Shown: positions 63,296-64,000 of the stretch, in pieces | Layout: every line of letters begins with the position of its first letter | How positions within the stretch are numbered: the first letter of the stretch is position 1 | Origin: an uncultured Paracoccaceae bacterium | GTDB taxonomy: Bacteria > Pseudomonadota > Alphaproteobacteria > Rhodobacterales > Rhodobacteraceae | Direction: 5' to 3' | NCBI GenBank assembly: GCA_951812305.1 | Contig: CATOSB010000011.1 | Location: 558,001 to 622,000, forward strand | Length of the DNA: 64,000 nucleotides | Position numbers and translations under genes: made by a program | Notes under the pieces: generated by a model | What the model saw: the letters and a program-made list of their open reading frames with translations, nothing else | Database searches by the model: none | What the model was told of the DNA's origin: nothing

Positions 63296-64000
63296 ATGAC
63301 CGCCCCTGAATTTGTTGTCGACAGCAGCCTGACTATCGAACAGATCGACCGCCGCATCACGTTCATCGACGATTTGCAGATAATGGAGGCCGATTTTTCC
63401 GATCTTCAGCTGCACACGCCCGTTGAAGTCAACCAGTTCTACGACCGGCTGGAGGATCGCATCGCCGAAACCGGAGAGGAGCTCTGGTTCTTCCTCGTCA
63501 ACTATTCCAACTGCCGGATCGATCCCGAGGCATGGTGGGACTATTCCCGTCGTGGCAAAACTCTCAACCTCGCCCATTCGATGGGTTCCGTGCGCTATGA
63601 CGCGACAGAGGCCACCCGTCGCCAGATCGAACGCGATGCCGGGACCGAGCGGTTTGATGCAAATCTTTTCACCAACCGCGACAGCGCGCTGGAACGTATC
63701 AAGACATTCAAATCCAAACGCATCAAGAAAATCATCCACGAGCCCAACTATACCCGCGCCGATTTTGAACCCCGGGTCAGCTTCATCGAAGACGCCCGGA
63801 TCATGGATATCGACCTGTCTGATATCACGTTTTTCCACTCCAAAGATGTGGACGATTTCTATGACTTCCTGCAAGAGAAACTAGAGGCGACAGGGCGTCG
63901 CTGGTACTATCTGATCAACTACAACAATTGCCAGATCATGCCCGAGGCATGGGTACAGTGGGCCCAGCGTGGCAAGGCGTTCAACATTGCGGGGTCCGAG
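63296..64000 (+). CDS. Unknown protein with internal duplication (runs off window)
   Basis: The frame from the ATG at 63296 is open for 235 codons to the edge. Two tandem units of about 140 residues are visible: RITFIDDLQIMEADFSDLQL, FYDRLEDRIAETGEELWFFL and NYSNCRIDPEAWWDYSRRGKT in the first, and VSFIEDARIMDIDLSDITFF, FYDFLQEKLEATGRRWYYL and NYNNCQIMPEAWVQWAQRGK in the second. The pattern of a Cys and Trp in each N-C-x-I-x-PEAW motif is striking. It has no signal peptide. I do not recognise a named family; the C-terminus is not in view. It is divergent from the PaaK-like gene. Confidence 0.75.
   Translation, partial: MTAPEFVVDSSLTIEQIDRRITFIDDLQIMEADFSDLQLHTPVEVNQFYDRLEDRIAETGEELWFFLVNYSNCRIDPEAWWDYSRRGKTLNLAHSMGSVRYDATEATRRQIERDAGTERFDANLFTNRDSALERIKTFKSKRIKKIIHEPNYTRADFEPRVSFIEDARIMDIDLSDITFFHSKDVDDFYDFLQEKLEATGRRWYYLINYNNCQIMPEAWVQWAQRGKAFNIAGSE

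Noticed and set aside
63215..63874. 219-codon minus-strand frame at the right edge
   Set aside because: The plus-strand frame from 63296 has internally duplicated protein units, which only coding selection explains; the minus frame is its shadow.
1..64000. CRISPR array or cas genes
   Set aside because: No regularly spaced repeats and no Cas-type proteins were seen.

Overview
The window looks like chromosomal DNA of an alphaproteobacterium, most likely of the Rhodobacterales (Roseobacter group). The reasons are the housekeeping blocks tatA-tatB-tatC, rpmH-rnpA-yidD, surE-pcm-nlpD and lolC-lolD, a COQ9 homologue, the TVP38/FAD-oxidoreductase pair, CCA-encoding tRNA genes and moderately high GC. 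The most striking property is the load of insertion sequences: 17 elements of 10 types, roughly a third of the sequence. This resembles IS-rich polar roseobacters such as Octadecabacter, but that comparison is inference from memory.

Region by region. 0-4 kb: IS630-A copy 1, a Wza-type polysaccharide export lipoprotein and a PPP-type phosphatase. 4-13 kb: IS66 copy 1, an operon for a HerA/VirD4-like ATPase with a nuclease-like C-terminus, then a nested stack in which IS256 carries IS630-A copy 2 and an IS4 element splits an unknown gene near tRNA-Leu(CAG). 13-20 kb: flavin reductase, a CoA-transferase gene split by IS630-A copy 3, a BY-kinase of exopolysaccharide synthesis and two glycosyltransferases, the second cut by IS66 copy 2. 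22-28.5 kb: IS982-like element with a passenger gene, itself split by ISAzo13; a compact three-gene operon whose retropepsin-like protease gene is split by IS66 copy 3; an IS1-like element that truncates a DUF815 ATPase gene. 28.5-42 kb: Tat operon, another IS982-like element, WYL regulator, lolCD, IS630-B copy 1, mscL, Lrp regulator, yidD-rnpA-rpmH, TVP38/FAD oxidoreductase/histidine kinase, tRNA-Arg(ACG). 42-47 kb: IS982-like copy 3, a Rieske oxygenase gene split by IS630-B copy 2, a truncated flavin monooxygenase. 47-64 kb: DUF900 hydrolase, rpsU, short-chain-type oxidoreductase, COQ9, surE-pcm-nlpD, NHL propeller protein, FGase, tRNA-Val(GAC), rpmJ, a caspase-like gene broken by IS110 and a frameshift, IS630-C, a PaaK-like ligase, and an internally duplicated unknown protein running off the end.

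Several disrupted genes can be rebuilt exactly by removing the IS plus one target copy: CoA-transferase, retropepsin, Rieske oxygenase, the IS256 transposase and the unknown gene beside tRNA-Leu. The caspase-like gene can be rebuilt apart from one further frameshift. This supports recent and continuing transposition. The best candidates for undescribed biology are the HerA-like operon (5.7-8.6 kb), the three-gene retropepsin operon (25.0-27.5 kb) and the conserved passenger gene of the IS982-like element.
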